Made by a program: the position numbers and the translations under genes. A stretch of 64,000 nt of DNA from Segetibacter sp. 3557_3 (lineage in GTDB: Bacteria > Bacteroidota > Bacteroidia > Chitinophagales > Chitinophagaceae), in contig NZ_SMSK01000010.1 in NCBI RefSeq assembly GCF_004354985.1, positions 124,001-188,000 on the forward strand, written 5' to 3'. This document shows positions 44,090-53,640 of the stretch, one piece after another (position 1 is the stretch's first letter; the number at the start of each line of letters is the position of its first letter). The notes beneath the pieces are model-generated. The model had not been told where the DNA came from, ran no database searches, and was given only the letters and a program-made list of their open reading frames with translations.

Positions 44090-45376
44090 TTACCGGAGCT
44101 CAATCTCCGCTTCGTACGTTTGCACCTCACGCGTGCTGGGTTTGCCAGCGCGTTTACGTTTCTTCTTTAATTTGTTCAACCATATAATCGTTCCCGTAAC
44201 CGGAAGACTGGTTGCAATAAGACAGGCAAGAAAATAGAGGATTTTAGAGAAAGTGCCGAAAATCTCACCTGTATGCAACGGCTTTATTGAACCGGCAATT
44301 TGTTCGTTAAGGGGTTTATCCGCAAACCGTTCTGTTTTCAACGGTGTACCGGTATACTGGTCAAACATTACCCGGTCAGCTGCCGACAGTGCAAAAAATC
44401 CGGTCCTGTTTTTTAATACCGTAACAACTGCACCACTGTCAGCAGCAAGGTTCACCCGGTAATCGCCCTGGTATGGAAATATTTGATCAGCTGCCTGCAA
44501 GACCGTGGTCAGTGCAACAGGAGTACCCACGGTAGCGGATGACTGTAATGGCTTTTCGTTTCTGCCCCCAAAAACTTTTGCTCCCAAAACTTTGCTTGCC
44601 CCGTCTTTATACCATTCAAAGGACCAGCATAAACCGGTAAGGGTCATAACGAGCAGCAGGAATGAGGAATAAAAGCCCAGGGTATTGTGCAAATCATGGT
44701 TAACCCGTTTCCAGTTGCCCCTGAATTTAACTTTAAAGCCCTGCTTCCAGTTTTTTAAACGTGACGGAAACCAGATTACCAGGCCAGTAATGATGATCGC
44801 AAGAAAGATAAGGGTTGCGGTACCAACAATAACCCGTCCTACGCCGGTGTCCATCAATAACCACCGGTGCAATTGCATGGTAGTGGTGAAAAACTTCGAG
44901 GTACTTCCGCCATCCTCCCCAACTATCTTACCTGTATAAGGGTCAACAAAGTAATTTTTGGGTCTTGGTGCGCCAGCTTCTTTTGGCGCGCCCGGCTTTG
45001 CGCCCGGGGATGCTGCTGCCTTTGCTGATTCGTTCTCCCGTTTGGCCGAACCGGCATTTGGCCGAACCGCCTTCTTATCTTCCTTTACCCGCACCCCGAA
45101 CTGGTAACTGCGTTCAGGATCGGATGGCATAGACAGGGATACTACAGTGCCTTGAAGGTTTCCCTGAACCCGGGCAATAAGGGTATCTGGTGATAACCGG
45201 GTGCTGCCCGCCGGAACGCTAACGTAAAACTTTGACGGGCTTAGCAACCTTTCGATTTCAGCCCTGAAAGTATAAACGGTGCCACTTAAACAAACCACGA
45301 AAAGCACCAGGCCGCTTGCAAGCCCCAGCCATAGGTGAATATCAACAGCGAGTTTCCGGAAAGAAAATTTAATCAT
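44090..45376 (-). CDS. PepSY-associated transmembrane protein
   Basis: The 428-residue protein has four or five hydrophobic segments: one at the N-terminus (DIHLWLGLASGLVLFVVCLS), two in the centre (GVGRVIVGTATLIFLAIIIT; LGFYSSFLLLVMTLTGLCWS) and one near the end (ILYFLACLIATSLPVTGTII). The large periplasmic loop has an Ala/Gly/Pro/Lys-rich insert (SAKAAASPGAKPGAPKEAG). Members with this layout sit beside siderophore receptors and may reduce ferric-siderophores or help iron release in the periplasm. It lies 126 bases downstream of the siderophore receptor gene, separated by a terminator-like hairpin. Confidence 0.9.
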   Translation of the reverse strand: MIKFSFRKLAVDIHLWLGLASGLVLFVVCLSGTVYTFRAEIERLLSPSKFYVSVPAGSTRLSPDTLIARVQGNLQGTVVSLSMPSDPERSYQFGVRVKEDKKAVRPNAGSAKRENESAKAAASPGAKPGAPKEAGAPRPKNYFVDPYTGKIVGEDGGSTSKFFTTTMQLHRWLLMDTGVGRVIVGTATLIFLAIIITGLVIWFPSRLKNWKQGFKVKFRGNWKRVNHDLHNTLGFYSSFLLLVMTLTGLCWSFEWYKDGASKVLGAKVFGGRNEKPLQSSATVGTPVALTTVLQAADQIFPYQGDYRVNLAADSGAVVTVLKNRTGFFALSAADRVMFDQYTGTPLKTERFADKPLNEQIAGSIKPLHTGEIFGTFSKILYFLACLIATSLPVTGTIIWLNKLKKKRKRAGKPSTREVQTYEAEIELR

Positions 45377-45467
45377 TATATATCTTAACTAGAGATGCAG
45401 AATTTTTATAAAACGTGGGCAAGTATCGTTTATTCTTTTTGTACAGGGCGCAAAGCTTAATACAAAA

Positions 45468-45492
45468 GCTACCGAAGCTTTCGGTAGCCTTT
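45468..45492 (-). terminator. Hairpin terminator after the siderophore receptor gene
   Basis: GCTACCGAA at 45468-45476 pairs with TTCGGTAGC at 45480-45488 around a three-base loop. Read on the minus strand the stem is followed by TTTTGT. It starts 15 bases after the receptor stop codon and comes before the PepSY gene, so it could attenuate read-through between the two. Confidence 0.75.
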
Positions 45493-45502
45493 TAATCGTT
45501 TG

Positions 45503-47953
45503 CTAAAATCGGTAAGATACCGTACCAATCAACTGTGTTGGAGCGATTGGGTTTACGCTATAGTTTTCATGCAGGTAATAATTGTAAGTATTGGTAACGT
45601 TTGCAACCTTTGCCAGCACAGAAACTTTGCTAAAGTTGTAACCAACGGTTAGATCAACGGTTGTGAATGCATCCACCGGAATAAGCCTGTTGTAATTTTG
45701 GGCCTGGTCAATCGTGTTGTTCCAGCCACCAAATCGTTTACCGGTATAAAAAATAGAGGCTCCAAGTCTCAGGCCTTTCAAACGGGTTCCCGAAAGCGTA
45801 TAGAACACACTTGTGTTTGCCGTATGGGCAGGGGTTGTTACCAACCTTTCTCCTTCAACAAAGTTCCCTTTAGCATTTGGTGTTTTGGTATAACGCATAA
45901 AGTTGTAGCTATAACCTCCCCTGATATCCATGCCTGCTACCGGATGCGCAGCAAGGTCAACTTCAACACCGTCACTGGTGGTTTCACCGACCAGTGCCCT
46001 GATGCCGGTATTTGCATTTGGGGTAACTCCATCTTTCAGGAACGGTGCGGTTTGCGCAAGATTGTTGTTCTTGATGCGGTAAGCGGTCACATTCAACGAG
46101 AGTTTGCCTTTGAGCAATTCGTTTTTTATGCCGATCTCGTATTGGTCGATGAGTGATGGATCAAGTGCCTGGCCGTCTATGTCAACACCGCTGTTTACGT
46201 TGAAGGCATTCGAATAGCTTGCGAAAACCGAGGTATGCTTACCAGGTTTATAAACCAGTCCAACCCTTGGCGAAAATGCGTTGTCGTATTTAGAAGATCC
46301 TTTTGTGGTTACGTTTGTTACGAGGTTTGTACTATCTGGCCGGTCGCTGAATACATATGACCAGCGCATGCCCGCGAGCAGGTTGACTTTAGAGGAAAGT
46401 TTTATTAGGTCCTGAACATAGATACCGCCCCTGTTTACCGGAAGTTCGATTTGCCTGATCCGGTTTGTTACGGGTATATCTGAACGTTGTACAAACTTCG
46501 ACTGATCAAGAATGTTTATCCGGTCGTAGCTACCAGCAGGCAGGCCTGCAACCGCCGGGATGCTAAACGCGTCGTTCGTGGTCAGGTAATGGTCGGCGTC
46601 AATACCCGACAGCAGGGTATGTTCAACCCCACCGGTTTTGAACTTGCCGGTAAGGTTAACCTGGCCAACATAATAATTTTCATGGGTAAAAGTTCTTCCC
46701 AAAGGCCGTACCCAATCACCGTTTGCAGCGGCCTGAATGCGCTCTGTTGAGAAGTAATCACGCTCATAATTCTGGTACGACAGCGAGGTATTGATCTGCC
46801 AGTTAGGGTTGAACTCATGTTTCAAAGTTGCAGTGGCAGTGGTTTGCCGCGTCTTCGCATATTGCCAGGGCGTACCCAGGAAACGCGAACGAGGCAAGTC
46901 TGCGATTTTGGTATTGTCTAAAGATCCAATTCCAAAATCCGGGGTAAAATCGTGTCTCAGGTAATCTGCTTCAAGTACCAGTTCGGTTTTATCATTAAGC
47001 TTAAACAGCAATGACGGGTTTACATAATACCTCTTCGAACTCACAACATCGCGATAGCTCTTTGCACTTTCGAATGTACCGTTTACCCGGTAAGCAATGT
47101 TTTTCGATAAGGGTCCATAAACATCGAAAGAGGGTTTATACAGGTCGTAGCTGCCGGCACGCATAGCCACCTCGCCGCCAAATGTAAACTTAGGTTGCTT
47201 GGTTACCATATTTACAACACCACCTGGCGAAACCTGACCATAAAGGATCGCGGCACTACCTTTAAGTACTTCCACGCTCTCGAGTGAGCTCATTTCGGGC
47301 ATCGCTCCGGAATTGACCCTTGCCCCGTTTTTAAACAGGTTTGAGGAAGAAAAAGCATAACCACGTGCTGAAAAACTCTCCTGGGTGTTCGCCCGGGTAG
47401 TAGAAAGGTAAACACCGTTTACGTTTTTAATCACATCGCTAAGCCGCTGTACCTGCTGGTCGCGCATTAATTTTTCGCCGATAATGGTTATGCCCTGTGG
47501 CAGATCCATCGGGTCGATGGCAATTTTACCGATTGAAACAGCTTTGCTGTTTAACCCGGTTTGAGTGGTAATCGTAATTTCCGAAAGTTCGTGGTGGTTT
47601 TCTACAAGTGTTAGCTCAATATTAGTATTACTGTTTGCAGCTACGGCCACATCTTTTTCCTGCCCTTGTAAGCCAACCATTGAAACGACCAGTACATAAT
47701 TTCCGGGCTTAACGTTCCGGATCGTAAAATTGCCATGAGCGTCGGTCACAGCATATTTATGGTGCCCCTTAACGGCAATATTAACGTCAGCAGCGGGCTG
47801 TCCGTCTGTTGTCAGCACGTGTCCGCGTATTGTTCCTGCATCACCTACAGGTGTTTCATAAGTTGGTGTTTCTCCTATAAATTTTGCAGTTTGTGCATTA
47901 GACCCGAGGTAAAAGCAGCTGCAAATACAAAGTGCCAGGTAAAATCTTCCCAT
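45503..47953 (-). CDS. TonB-dependent siderophore receptor
   Basis: The ATG at 47953 opens a signal peptide (GRFYLALCICSCFYLGSNA); a TTG seven codons upstream is less likely. The 816-residue product has a carboxypeptidase-regulatory-like domain (GHVLTTDGQPAADVNIAVKG), a plug (PQGITIIGEKLMRDQQVQRL; SVEVLKGSAAILYGQVSPGG) and a siderophore-receptor type barrel (SPRVGLVYKPGKHTSVFASY; LIDQYEIGIKNELLKGKLSL). The final strand ends YRF. GQVSPGGVVNMVTKQPK is typical of FhuA/FpvA-type receptors for hydroxamate or mixed siderophores. It is followed by the PepSY protein, which supports iron uptake. No Fur box was identified. Confidence 0.93.
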   Translation of the reverse strand: MGRFYLALCICSCFYLGSNAQTAKFIGETPTYETPVGDAGTIRGHVLTTDGQPAADVNIAVKGHHKYAVTDAHGNFTIRNVKPGNYVLVVSMVGLQGQEKDVAVAANSNTNIELTLVENHHELSEITITTQTGLNSKAVSIGKIAIDPMDLPQGITIIGEKLMRDQQVQRLSDVIKNVNGVYLSTTRANTQESFSARGYAFSSSNLFKNGARVNSGAMPEMSSLESVEVLKGSAAILYGQVSPGGVVNMVTKQPKFTFGGEVAMRAGSYDLYKPSFDVYGPLSKNIAYRVNGTFESAKSYRDVVSSKRYYVNPSLLFKLNDKTELVLEADYLRHDFTPDFGIGSLDNTKIADLPRSRFLGTPWQYAKTRQTTATATLKHEFNPNWQINTSLSYQNYERDYFSTERIQAAANGDWVRPLGRTFTHENYYVGQVNLTGKFKTGGVEHTLLSGIDADHYLTTNDAFSIPAVAGLPAGSYDRINILDQSKFVQRSDIPVTNRIRQIELPVNRGGIYVQDLIKLSSKVNLLAGMRWSYVFSDRPDSTNLVTNVTTKGSSKYDNAFSPRVGLVYKPGKHTSVFASYSNAFNVNSGVDIDGQALDPSLIDQYEIGIKNELLKGKLSLNVTAYRIKNNNLAQTAPFLKDGVTPNANTGIRALVGETTSDGVEVDLAAHPVAGMDIRGGYSYNFMRYTKTPNAKGNFVEGERLVTTPAHTANTSVFYTLSGTRLKGLRLGASIFYTGKRFGGWNNTIDQAQNYNRLIPVDAFTTVDLTVGYNFSKVSVLAKVANVTNTYNYYLHENYSVNPIAPTQLIGTVSYRF

Positions 47954-48132
47954 TTCTACGATTAATTTTTGCAAATGAATGATTTTGCAATGGTGCAGTG
48001 CTGACGAATTGGGAAAAACGCTTTACGCAATCAGGAAAGACTGAGCCCAATTATGTTGAATGTTGAATAATAAAGGTTGAATGGGGCGGATTTTAATTAT
48101 GAGTGAAGAGTTGAGGGTCGAGTATTATGAGT

Positions 48133-48267
48133 CAATGCCGTTTAGTTAAGCGACTTGTCAATTGTTTAGCTCAATAATGCCAGCCAGTACAAGTGTGCGA
48201 CGCAACGATGCTAAATAGCAATCCTGTAGTTGGGTCCAAACAAAGTTGCCTAACTAAACAACATTGA
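48133..48267 (+). mobile_element. MITE-like element, copy B
   Basis: The terminal inverted repeats are CAATGCCGTTTAGTTAAGC and GCCTAACTAAACAACATTG, with three mismatches over 18 positions. The interior holds CCAGTACAAGTGTGCGACGC and GTTGGGTCCAAAC as in copy A. ATTATGAGT directly flanks it on both sides (48124-48132 and 48268-48276), which looks like a 9-base target duplication, but the same word is repeated in the surrounding low-complexity sequence, so that is not proof. It has no coding capacity. Confidence 0.75.
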
Positions 48268-48344
48268 ATTATGAGTGGAGAATTGTAAAATACGAGTTAT
48301 GAGTGGACAACTTTGAGTCGCTAATCTGTCGTCTCTCTCAAAGC

Positions 48345-48430
48345 ATTATTTTTTGGACCCGGCAATTTCACTATTATGGAACATCCTTGCGTCGCACTCT
48401 TGTACGGCATAGCGTTGAGGGGCTAACCAA
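48345..48430 (-). mobile_element. MITE-like element, partial copy B'
   Basis: This reverse-oriented partial copy has TTTTTTGGACCCGGCAATTT, CATCCTTGCGTCGCACTCTT and GTACGGCATAGCG, matching the reverse complement of the core of copies A and B, and ends in GGCTAACC instead of the full terminal repeat. It lies 78 bases from copy B on the opposite strand. Confidence 0.6.
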
Positions 48431-48577
48431 CCCAACCCTATGTTCAGCATCCAAAGACCAAAACGATTTGGCTGATATTTCACCCAGGTTAAGGTTCTTA
48501 CTTTTGATTTTACATTTTTCATTTTACATTTTACTTTCCTTCTTCCACCTTTATCAATCCTTTAGTAAATAATCACT

Positions 48578-48585
48578 TACATTTG
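48578..48585 (+). promoter_or_regulatory. Candidate -7 element TACATTTG of the helicase gene
   Basis: TACATTTG matches the Bacteroidota -7 consensus exactly. It is 131 bases before the TTG start of the DEAD-box helicase, which implies a long untranslated leader. No convincing -33 element is seen at the usual distance. Confidence 0.5.
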
Positions 48586-48715
48586 CACCTTCGTTTATAC
48601 TCTCCCAGCAGACCCGATACTCTTCCACAAAATTTAGTTTCATCTGGTCATTTGATGAGCAGTTCACACCTTCACATGTTGTGGAAGTGTATTTATTTAT
48701 TTTAATTTTTTTCTT

Positions 48716-49978
48716 TTGTTGTTCGAAAATCTAAACCTGATTGCGCCAATCTTACGTGCGCTATCTACCGAAGGCTATACCCAACCCACCCCAATCCAGG
48801 AGCAATCCATCCCGGTGGTTTTACAAGGCAGGGACCTTTTGGGTTGTGCGCAAACCGGTACCGGTAAAACGGCCGCTTTTGCAATTCCCATTTTACAAAT
48901 ATTACACGAGTCAAAGGCCACTCAACGAGGTCCAAGCCCGATTAAAGCCCTTGTGCTTACCCCAACCCGCGAACTTGCAATACAGATCGACGAAAGTTTT
49001 GCAGCCTACGGCAAACACACCGGCTTAAAACACCTTGTTGTTTTTGGTGGTGTTTCGCAGGTGCCCCAGGTACAATCATTACGCTATGGTGTTGATATCC
49101 TGATCGCTACCCCTGGTCGTTTACTCGACCTCGTTAACCAGCGTTTTATCACGCTCGACCAGATCAGCATGTTTGTTCTGGATGAAGCTGACCGTATGCT
49201 GGACATGGGTTTCATTCACGACGTTAAGCGGATCACCGCGATGTTGCCTAAAAAGCGCCAAACGCTATTCTTTTCGGCAACCATGCCGCCGGAGATTGCC
49301 GCCCTGTCAAATACCATTCTTAATAACGCCGTTCGCGTAGAAGTTACCCCGGTTTCTTCTACCGCAGAAAAGGTTGACCAGTCGGTTTACTTTATCAACA
49401 AGGAGGATAAGCGTTCGCTGTTACTACACGTGTTGAACAACCAGGACATTAAGAACGCCCTTGTTTTTACACGTACCAAACATGGAGCAGACAAAGTGGT
49501 TAAGGACCTGAAGCGGGCAAACATTCATGCTGAAGCCATCCACGGCGACAAATCCCAAACTGCCCGCCAGCGTGCGCTCAGCATGTTTAAAGATGGTTCA
49601 TTAAGGGTACTGGTTGCTACAGACATTGCTGCCAGGGGGATTGACGTTGATGACCTTACGCACGTAATCAACTACGAAATTCCTAATGTACCGGAAACCT
49701 ATGTACACCGTATCGGACGTACGGGCCGTGCAGGAAACAGCGGTATTGCTTTATCGTTTTGCAACGACGAAGAGCGCAGTTACCTGAAAGACATTCAGAA
49801 GATCATTTCGCGTGCTATACCGGTGGTACACGATCACCCCTATGTTTCGAGCCAGCCTGAACGTGGACACCAGAACAATCATGTTGCACCGCGTAACAAC
49901 ACTCAACGACCGAACAATTTCGGCAGAGACAGGAGACCCCTGGTTACAACAAGAACGGCCCGTAATCATAACGGTTAA
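48716..49978 (+). CDS. DEAD-box ATP-dependent RNA helicase
   Basis: The protein begins at a TTG ([20 protein letters not shown]), which agrees with the family start; the next codon is also TTG and no in-frame ATG is suitable. The 420-residue product has all core motifs: Q motif [24 protein letters not shown], Ia PTRELAIQ, Ib [26 protein letters not shown], and [12 protein letters not shown]. The basic C-terminal tail ([20 protein letters not shown]) can bind RNA. Such helicases help ribosome assembly or RNA decay in cold. A terminator follows. Confidence 0.95.
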   Translation: MLFENLNLIAPILRALSTEGYTQPTPIQEQSIPVVLQGRDLLGCAQTGTGKTAAFAIPILQILHESKATQRGPSPIKALVLTPTRELAIQIDESFAAYGKHTGLKHLVVFGGVSQVPQVQSLRYGVDILIATPGRLLDLVNQRFITLDQISMFVLDEADRMLDMGFIHDVKRITAMLPKKRQTLFFSATMPPEIAALSNTILNNAVRVEVTPVSSTAEKVDQSVYFINKEDKRSLLLHVLNNQDIKNALVFTRTKHGADKVVKDLKRANIHAEAIHGDKSQTARQRALSMFKDGSLRVLVATDIAARGIDVDDLTHVINYEIPNVPETYVHRIGRTGRAGNSGIALSFCNDEERSYLKDIQKIISRAIPVVHDHPYVSSQPERGHQNNHVAPRNNTQRPNNFGRDRRPLVTTRTARNHNG

Positions 49979-49996
49979 TTCATACTATTTATACCT

Positions 49997-50036
49997 TAAA
50001 ACCCGCACCAGTGCTAAATACAGGTACGGGTTTTTT
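49997..50036 (+). terminator. Terminator of the helicase gene
   Basis: AAAACCCG at 49998-50005 pairs with CGGGTTTT at 50027-50034, extended by ACC/GGT inside, with further T. It begins 19 bases after the helicase stop. Confidence 0.8.
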
Positions 50037-50091
50037 CATGTTTATGACCCCGGTAAATAGCGCGATGGCGTTGAACGGAGTTGAGCGTCGC

Positions 50092-50121
50092 CCCCGTCCG
50101 AATGGCTTCAGCCGGGCGGGC
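50092..50121. repeat. REP-like GC-rich hairpin preceded by MITE-core bases
   Basis: The element reads GCGTCGCCCCCGTCCGAATG, GCTTCAGCCGGGCGGGC. The arms GCCCCCGTCC and GGCGGGC pair around the loop. The GCGTCGC before the hairpin is the same MITE-core end found in front of the hairpin at 62680. It lies in the 229 bases between the helicase terminator and the GH2 gene stop, with no gene. Confidence 0.65.
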
Positions 50122-50207
50122 AATAGGACTCGATTAGGGCTCACCTGCCCGTCACCAAAGAACAGCGCATTTTGTGTTAAAAGAATTCGCCTGGATACAG
50201 GGTTGCA

Positions 50208-53141
50208 CTATTTTGGGTTGTTCAGGATTTGATTTGGTCGCAACTCGTCGGGGTTTGCAGTAGAAAAGCTGTTCCAAACGTCTTTTGATGGTGAACGGAA
50301 AAGGTCCTTAATGGTTTCAATCTGTACGCTTACACCAGGTTGAAACTTATCGGAAGCGAGATAGTTTTTAATGCTGTAAACAAGCTGTTTTGCTGCCGGA
50401 TCGCTGGTGCTGTCTGAAAGATTTGCGGTGGAGATCAACAGTTTGCCATTGCCGACCTTCATTTCCATGATCAGCGCCAATTTACGGTTCATAAACCAGG
50501 TGTCAATTGGCTGAACAATTGGTGTAATTCCGGCTGGAAAATCCTCAAGGTGCATAACCTGTGCCCGGTTGACCAGTTGCCACCACTGGAGTTCGCTATG
50601 ATAGGCTGTTGGAAAGTCGTTGAACAACGGATGCTTGTCCTGGGCAACGAAACCTGTTACATGTGGCGGTCGCATCTTAAACCACGACGTGTTCCAAAAT
50701 ACGGGTGTGAATTGCATGCTGATTTCCTTGCCTTTAACCACCTTACCGGCAGCATTCAGGAACACCTTACCACCCCTCGCAAGCACGCTTTCTGCCTCGG
50801 AATCCAGGCTGGTACAGTAGAAATAAGCAGAATCCGACTTGCCAGGCACCAGGGTTGCAGACTGAACTGCCGCGGGGTATACCCAAAAGTCCCAGTCGTT
50901 TACAACAGTGGTTTTATCAACAGTCACCTCAAGGTTAAGTTTGGAAGGCTTCTTGAACTCCGCCAGTGACAGCCGGACGTCGCCTACCGGCCAATTGTAC
51001 CCCCGCGCATACGTTTTTGGCTTAAAGACGCCATTAGCCACAAGGTTCCCCGTTGCGTCTTTTATGGTCCAGCTTATACCCGTGTTGGCGAGTGGCGCCT
51101 TTCCAAAATGATAAAGCTCAACGGCTGCAGAAAACGTTTCGTCGCTGGTGTAGACAAACTTTTCCATCCTGGTGAGGGGAACCGTTGGATTACAAAACCG
51201 GCTCCATTGTTTGGCATTGATGTAAGGCTTTTCATCCCAGAAAGCATCGAGCACGCCAACAAGTGCGGTACCCTGTCCCGGGAAATCCTGCAGACCAAGT
51301 AACTGGAACCCACCAAGAGCAGGGGTTCGCAACGCTTTTTCTATCTCGTGTTTGTAACACAATGCCTGCAGTTTACCCGAAGCCATAAGAAACGACTCAC
51401 TCCTGTCGGCCATACCATGGTCAGCAAGATCCTCGCGGAATAGTTCAAAGTTTTTTGCGCGGTAAACCCCCGTATACTTTTGAATTTCACTGAAGTTTGG
51501 AAAAACACACCATTGACCCATTTCGTGGGTTACATAAGGCAGGTTGAAGTTTTCAATTGCCTGGCGATAATCCCCCATATTGTCAGGTCGGCGGTTCCAG
51601 GCCAAGCCCCTCGATCCTGATTTGATCATGTATTCGTTTTCGGGTACCAGGGGCCAGCTCATCGCTACAGAAGCACCTGTGTAAATCCGCCGGCTATCTT
51701 TTTGCTGCCAAAACTTTATAAAGGCGGCGAGGTATGTTGCCTGGTTGCGACCTGCAGGTTCATTACCTGCCGCTAACATCGTATATGAGCCATAATTGCC
51801 ATAATGGTCAAACATGCGGTTTGTTTCCTCGTATATATAGGCGTCGATAAACCGGCCATCGCCAAGCGAAGTGCCGTGGTTGGGCCAGGTTGGCCCTTCT
51901 GGCTGGAGGTACATGCCCGTGATGTCGGCCGCAATAAAAGCTGCTTCAGGTGGGCACCAGGAGTGAAAACGCATATGATTTAGGCCATGCGCCTTTGCGA
52001 TTTTATAAATTCTTTCCCACGACTTTACATCCATAGCGGGGTAGCCCGTAAGCGGGAACTCGCAGTTGTTTACCGTTCCCCTGAGCGATGCCACATTGCC
52101 ATTGATGGTGATTGTTTTGCCCTGAACCCGGATGTCGCGCATGGCGAATTGCAGCTTTTTTTCGTTGCTGCTGCCATTGGCAGTAACGGTTGCTGAAAGC
52201 ATGTACAGCGCAGGGTTAAACTCATCCCAAAGCAGCACATCCTTACCCATGTCTAACACAGTTTCAAAAAAGGTAGTGTCGTTGGGGCTGGCCGTGTAGT
52301 TGATTGATTGAGGTTTAATTGCCTGATGCGGGGTTGTGTTGAAGCTGCTTGCTGACAACACCACCTTGCCAGCAGCTTTGGCTGTACCCAGGTTAACAAT
52401 GCTGCCTTTGATGGTGGCCGTGCGTTTTGCAACGTTAGGGTAAACCTGTACCTGGTGAAAAAACACTTTAGCGCCCGCTTGCAGCAACATTTTGCCGATG
52501 ATACCGTTCCAGTTACCCTGGGTATGATCGGTAACGCTGTGTGAGTCGGGCCCCACGTTCATTTGTGTTATGCTGTTGTCGATCCGGATGGTAAGGGTAT
52601 GCTTTCCGGGTTTGATCATCTTTGTAAGGTCGTAAGTATGCGGGGCGACGAGAGAATATTGTTTGGCCACTTCGACATTGTCGAACCACAATGCGCTTTG
52701 AATGTGTACCCGCTCGAGGAACAGCACAACCCTTTTGGTGGACCATGAAGCAGGGATCTCAATGTCTTTCTGGTACCAGGCTACGCCAACATAATGTTTA
52801 GCCGGGGTAAGCCAGAAAGGCACTTTGATGTTGCCCGGCTGGCGATATTTAGCCAATGCAGGGCGAAAGAAAAACGAGCTGTCGTAGATGCTGGCGGTCC
52901 ACTTTGTCTGAAGGGTAATGTCGTCACCCTTATGGTTTTCGGCCATTGAACCTGGTAGTTTTATGGTTTCGGGCAATTGCTTCGAAAACCATTTGTCGTT
53001 GACACCCGTATTATTCGGATCTGTAGCGAAGCGCCAGTTGCCGGCAAGCGAAATTTCCTGTGCATTGATTGTTGACATCATCAGAACGATGATAAGACTA
53101 AGTGTAAGTCTAGGTGCGTACGGGACTTCTAAGATCTTCAT
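50208..53141 (-). CDS. GH2-family beta-glycosidase
   Basis: The 977-residue protein has a signal peptide (LTLSLIIVLMMSTINA), a jelly-roll sugar-binding domain (ISLAGNWRFATDPNNTGVND; AWYQKDIEIPASW), an Ig-like domain and a TIM barrel. The acid/base is E461 in LAAGNEPAG and the nucleophile is E540 in VTHEMGQW; the spacing of about 80 residues is right for GH2. The C-terminal 300 residues are extra beta-rich domains that make it longer than simple beta-galactosidases. Substrate could be beta-galactoside, beta-mannoside or beta-glucuronide; no choice is possible from the sequence. It should act in the periplasm or at the surface. It stands alone. Confidence 0.9.
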   Translation of the reverse strand: MKILEVPYAPRLTLSLIIVLMMSTINAQEISLAGNWRFATDPNNTGVNDKWFSKQLPETIKLPGSMAENHKGDDITLQTKWTASIYDSSFFFRPALAKYRQPGNIKVPFWLTPAKHYVGVAWYQKDIEIPASWSTKRVVLFLERVHIQSALWFDNVEVAKQYSLVAPHTYDLTKMIKPGKHTLTIRIDNSITQMNVGPDSHSVTDHTQGNWNGIIGKMLLQAGAKVFFHQVQVYPNVAKRTATIKGSIVNLGTAKAAGKVVLSASSFNTTPHQAIKPQSINYTASPNDTTFFETVLDMGKDVLLWDEFNPALYMLSATVTANGSSNEKKLQFAMRDIRVQGKTITINGNVASLRGTVNNCEFPLTGYPAMDVKSWERIYKIAKAHGLNHMRFHSWCPPEAAFIAADITGMYLQPEGPTWPNHGTSLGDGRFIDAYIYEETNRMFDHYGNYGSYTMLAAGNEPAGRNQATYLAAFIKFWQQKDSRRIYTGASVAMSWPLVPENEYMIKSGSRGLAWNRRPDNMGDYRQAIENFNLPYVTHEMGQWCVFPNFSEIQKYTGVYRAKNFELFREDLADHGMADRSESFLMASGKLQALCYKHEIEKALRTPALGGFQLLGLQDFPGQGTALVGVLDAFWDEKPYINAKQWSRFCNPTVPLTRMEKFVYTSDETFSAAVELYHFGKAPLANTGISWTIKDATGNLVANGVFKPKTYARGYNWPVGDVRLSLAEFKKPSKLNLEVTVDKTTVVNDWDFWVYPAAVQSATLVPGKSDSAYFYCTSLDSEAESVLARGGKVFLNAAGKVVKGKEISMQFTPVFWNTSWFKMRPPHVTGFVAQDKHPLFNDFPTAYHSELQWWQLVNRAQVMHLEDFPAGITPIVQPIDTWFMNRKLALIMEMKVGNGKLLISTANLSDSTSDPAAKQLVYSIKNYLASDKFQPGVSVQIETIKDLFRSPSKDVWNSFSTANPDELRPNQILNNPK

Positions 53142-53448
53142 TGAAGTAGCAATGGTGTTAGCTGTTATCGAATAGAAAGCTAAGTTATTTGTAGAAGCGA
53201 TTACAAATACAAAATCACGCGTGCGATTGAACGATGGTGCGGGGAGAGTCTTAAAATGAAAAATGCAAAATGTAAAATGTAAAAGGGGTGCTTAACCGGA
53301 AGACGCATTAGCTAATCCAACTTATTAAGCGGAAATGTAAAATGTGTAAGGGTTCTTACTGGTAGGTTGGAACCGGTACTCCATCAGTCTACAATCCGGA
53401 ATCCGCAAATGCGAAATCCGCGAATTCGTTAATCCGCAATCCTGTTAG
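53142..53448. repeat. Spacer with repeat words shared with 37-37.7 kb
   Basis: This stretch upstream of the GH2 gene has no gene. At 53255-53285 it reads AAAATGAAAAATGCAAAATG and TAAAATGTAAAA, the reverse complement of the TTTTACATTTTGCATTT words of the tandem repeat. At 53395-53440 it reads AATCCGGAATCCGCAAATGC and CGCGAATTCGTTAATCCGCA, the reverse complement of the GCGGATTACGAATT words. Confidence 0.7.
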
Positions 53449-53451
53449 CGC

Positions 53452-53487
53452 AAAAAAAAAGGGTCCCTCCGTAGAAACGGAGCGACC
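53452..53487 (-). terminator. Strong minus-strand terminator
   Basis: On the minus strand GGTCGCTCCGT pairs with ACGGAGGGACC around a TTCT loop, with one mismatch, and is followed by nine consecutive T. It must end a leftward transcript arriving from the 53.5-53.9 kb region. Confidence 0.8.
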
Positions 53488-53640
53488 TCTAACGATTGCT
53501 TGCCATATGAAAATCTTCAATATTGTGTAGCTGATAGATTCAGCTGGTGTATCTGTGGTAATTTGTTGAAGGCCTTTGTATTCACCTTTTCAACAACCCA
53601 AAAGTAAGATCAAATTCCTTGTTACAACATCAATTATTTG

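Noticed and set aside
48124-48276. ATTATGAGT direct repeats as proof of a 9-base target duplication for MITE copy B
   Set aside because: The same word occurs elsewhere in the nearby low-complexity text (for example 48098), so the flanking repeats may be coincidence. Kept only as suggestive.
53517-53585. 22-codon minus-strand frame in front of the strong terminator at 53452
   Set aside because: The GTG start has no well-spaced ribosome binding site and the product is too short to judge.
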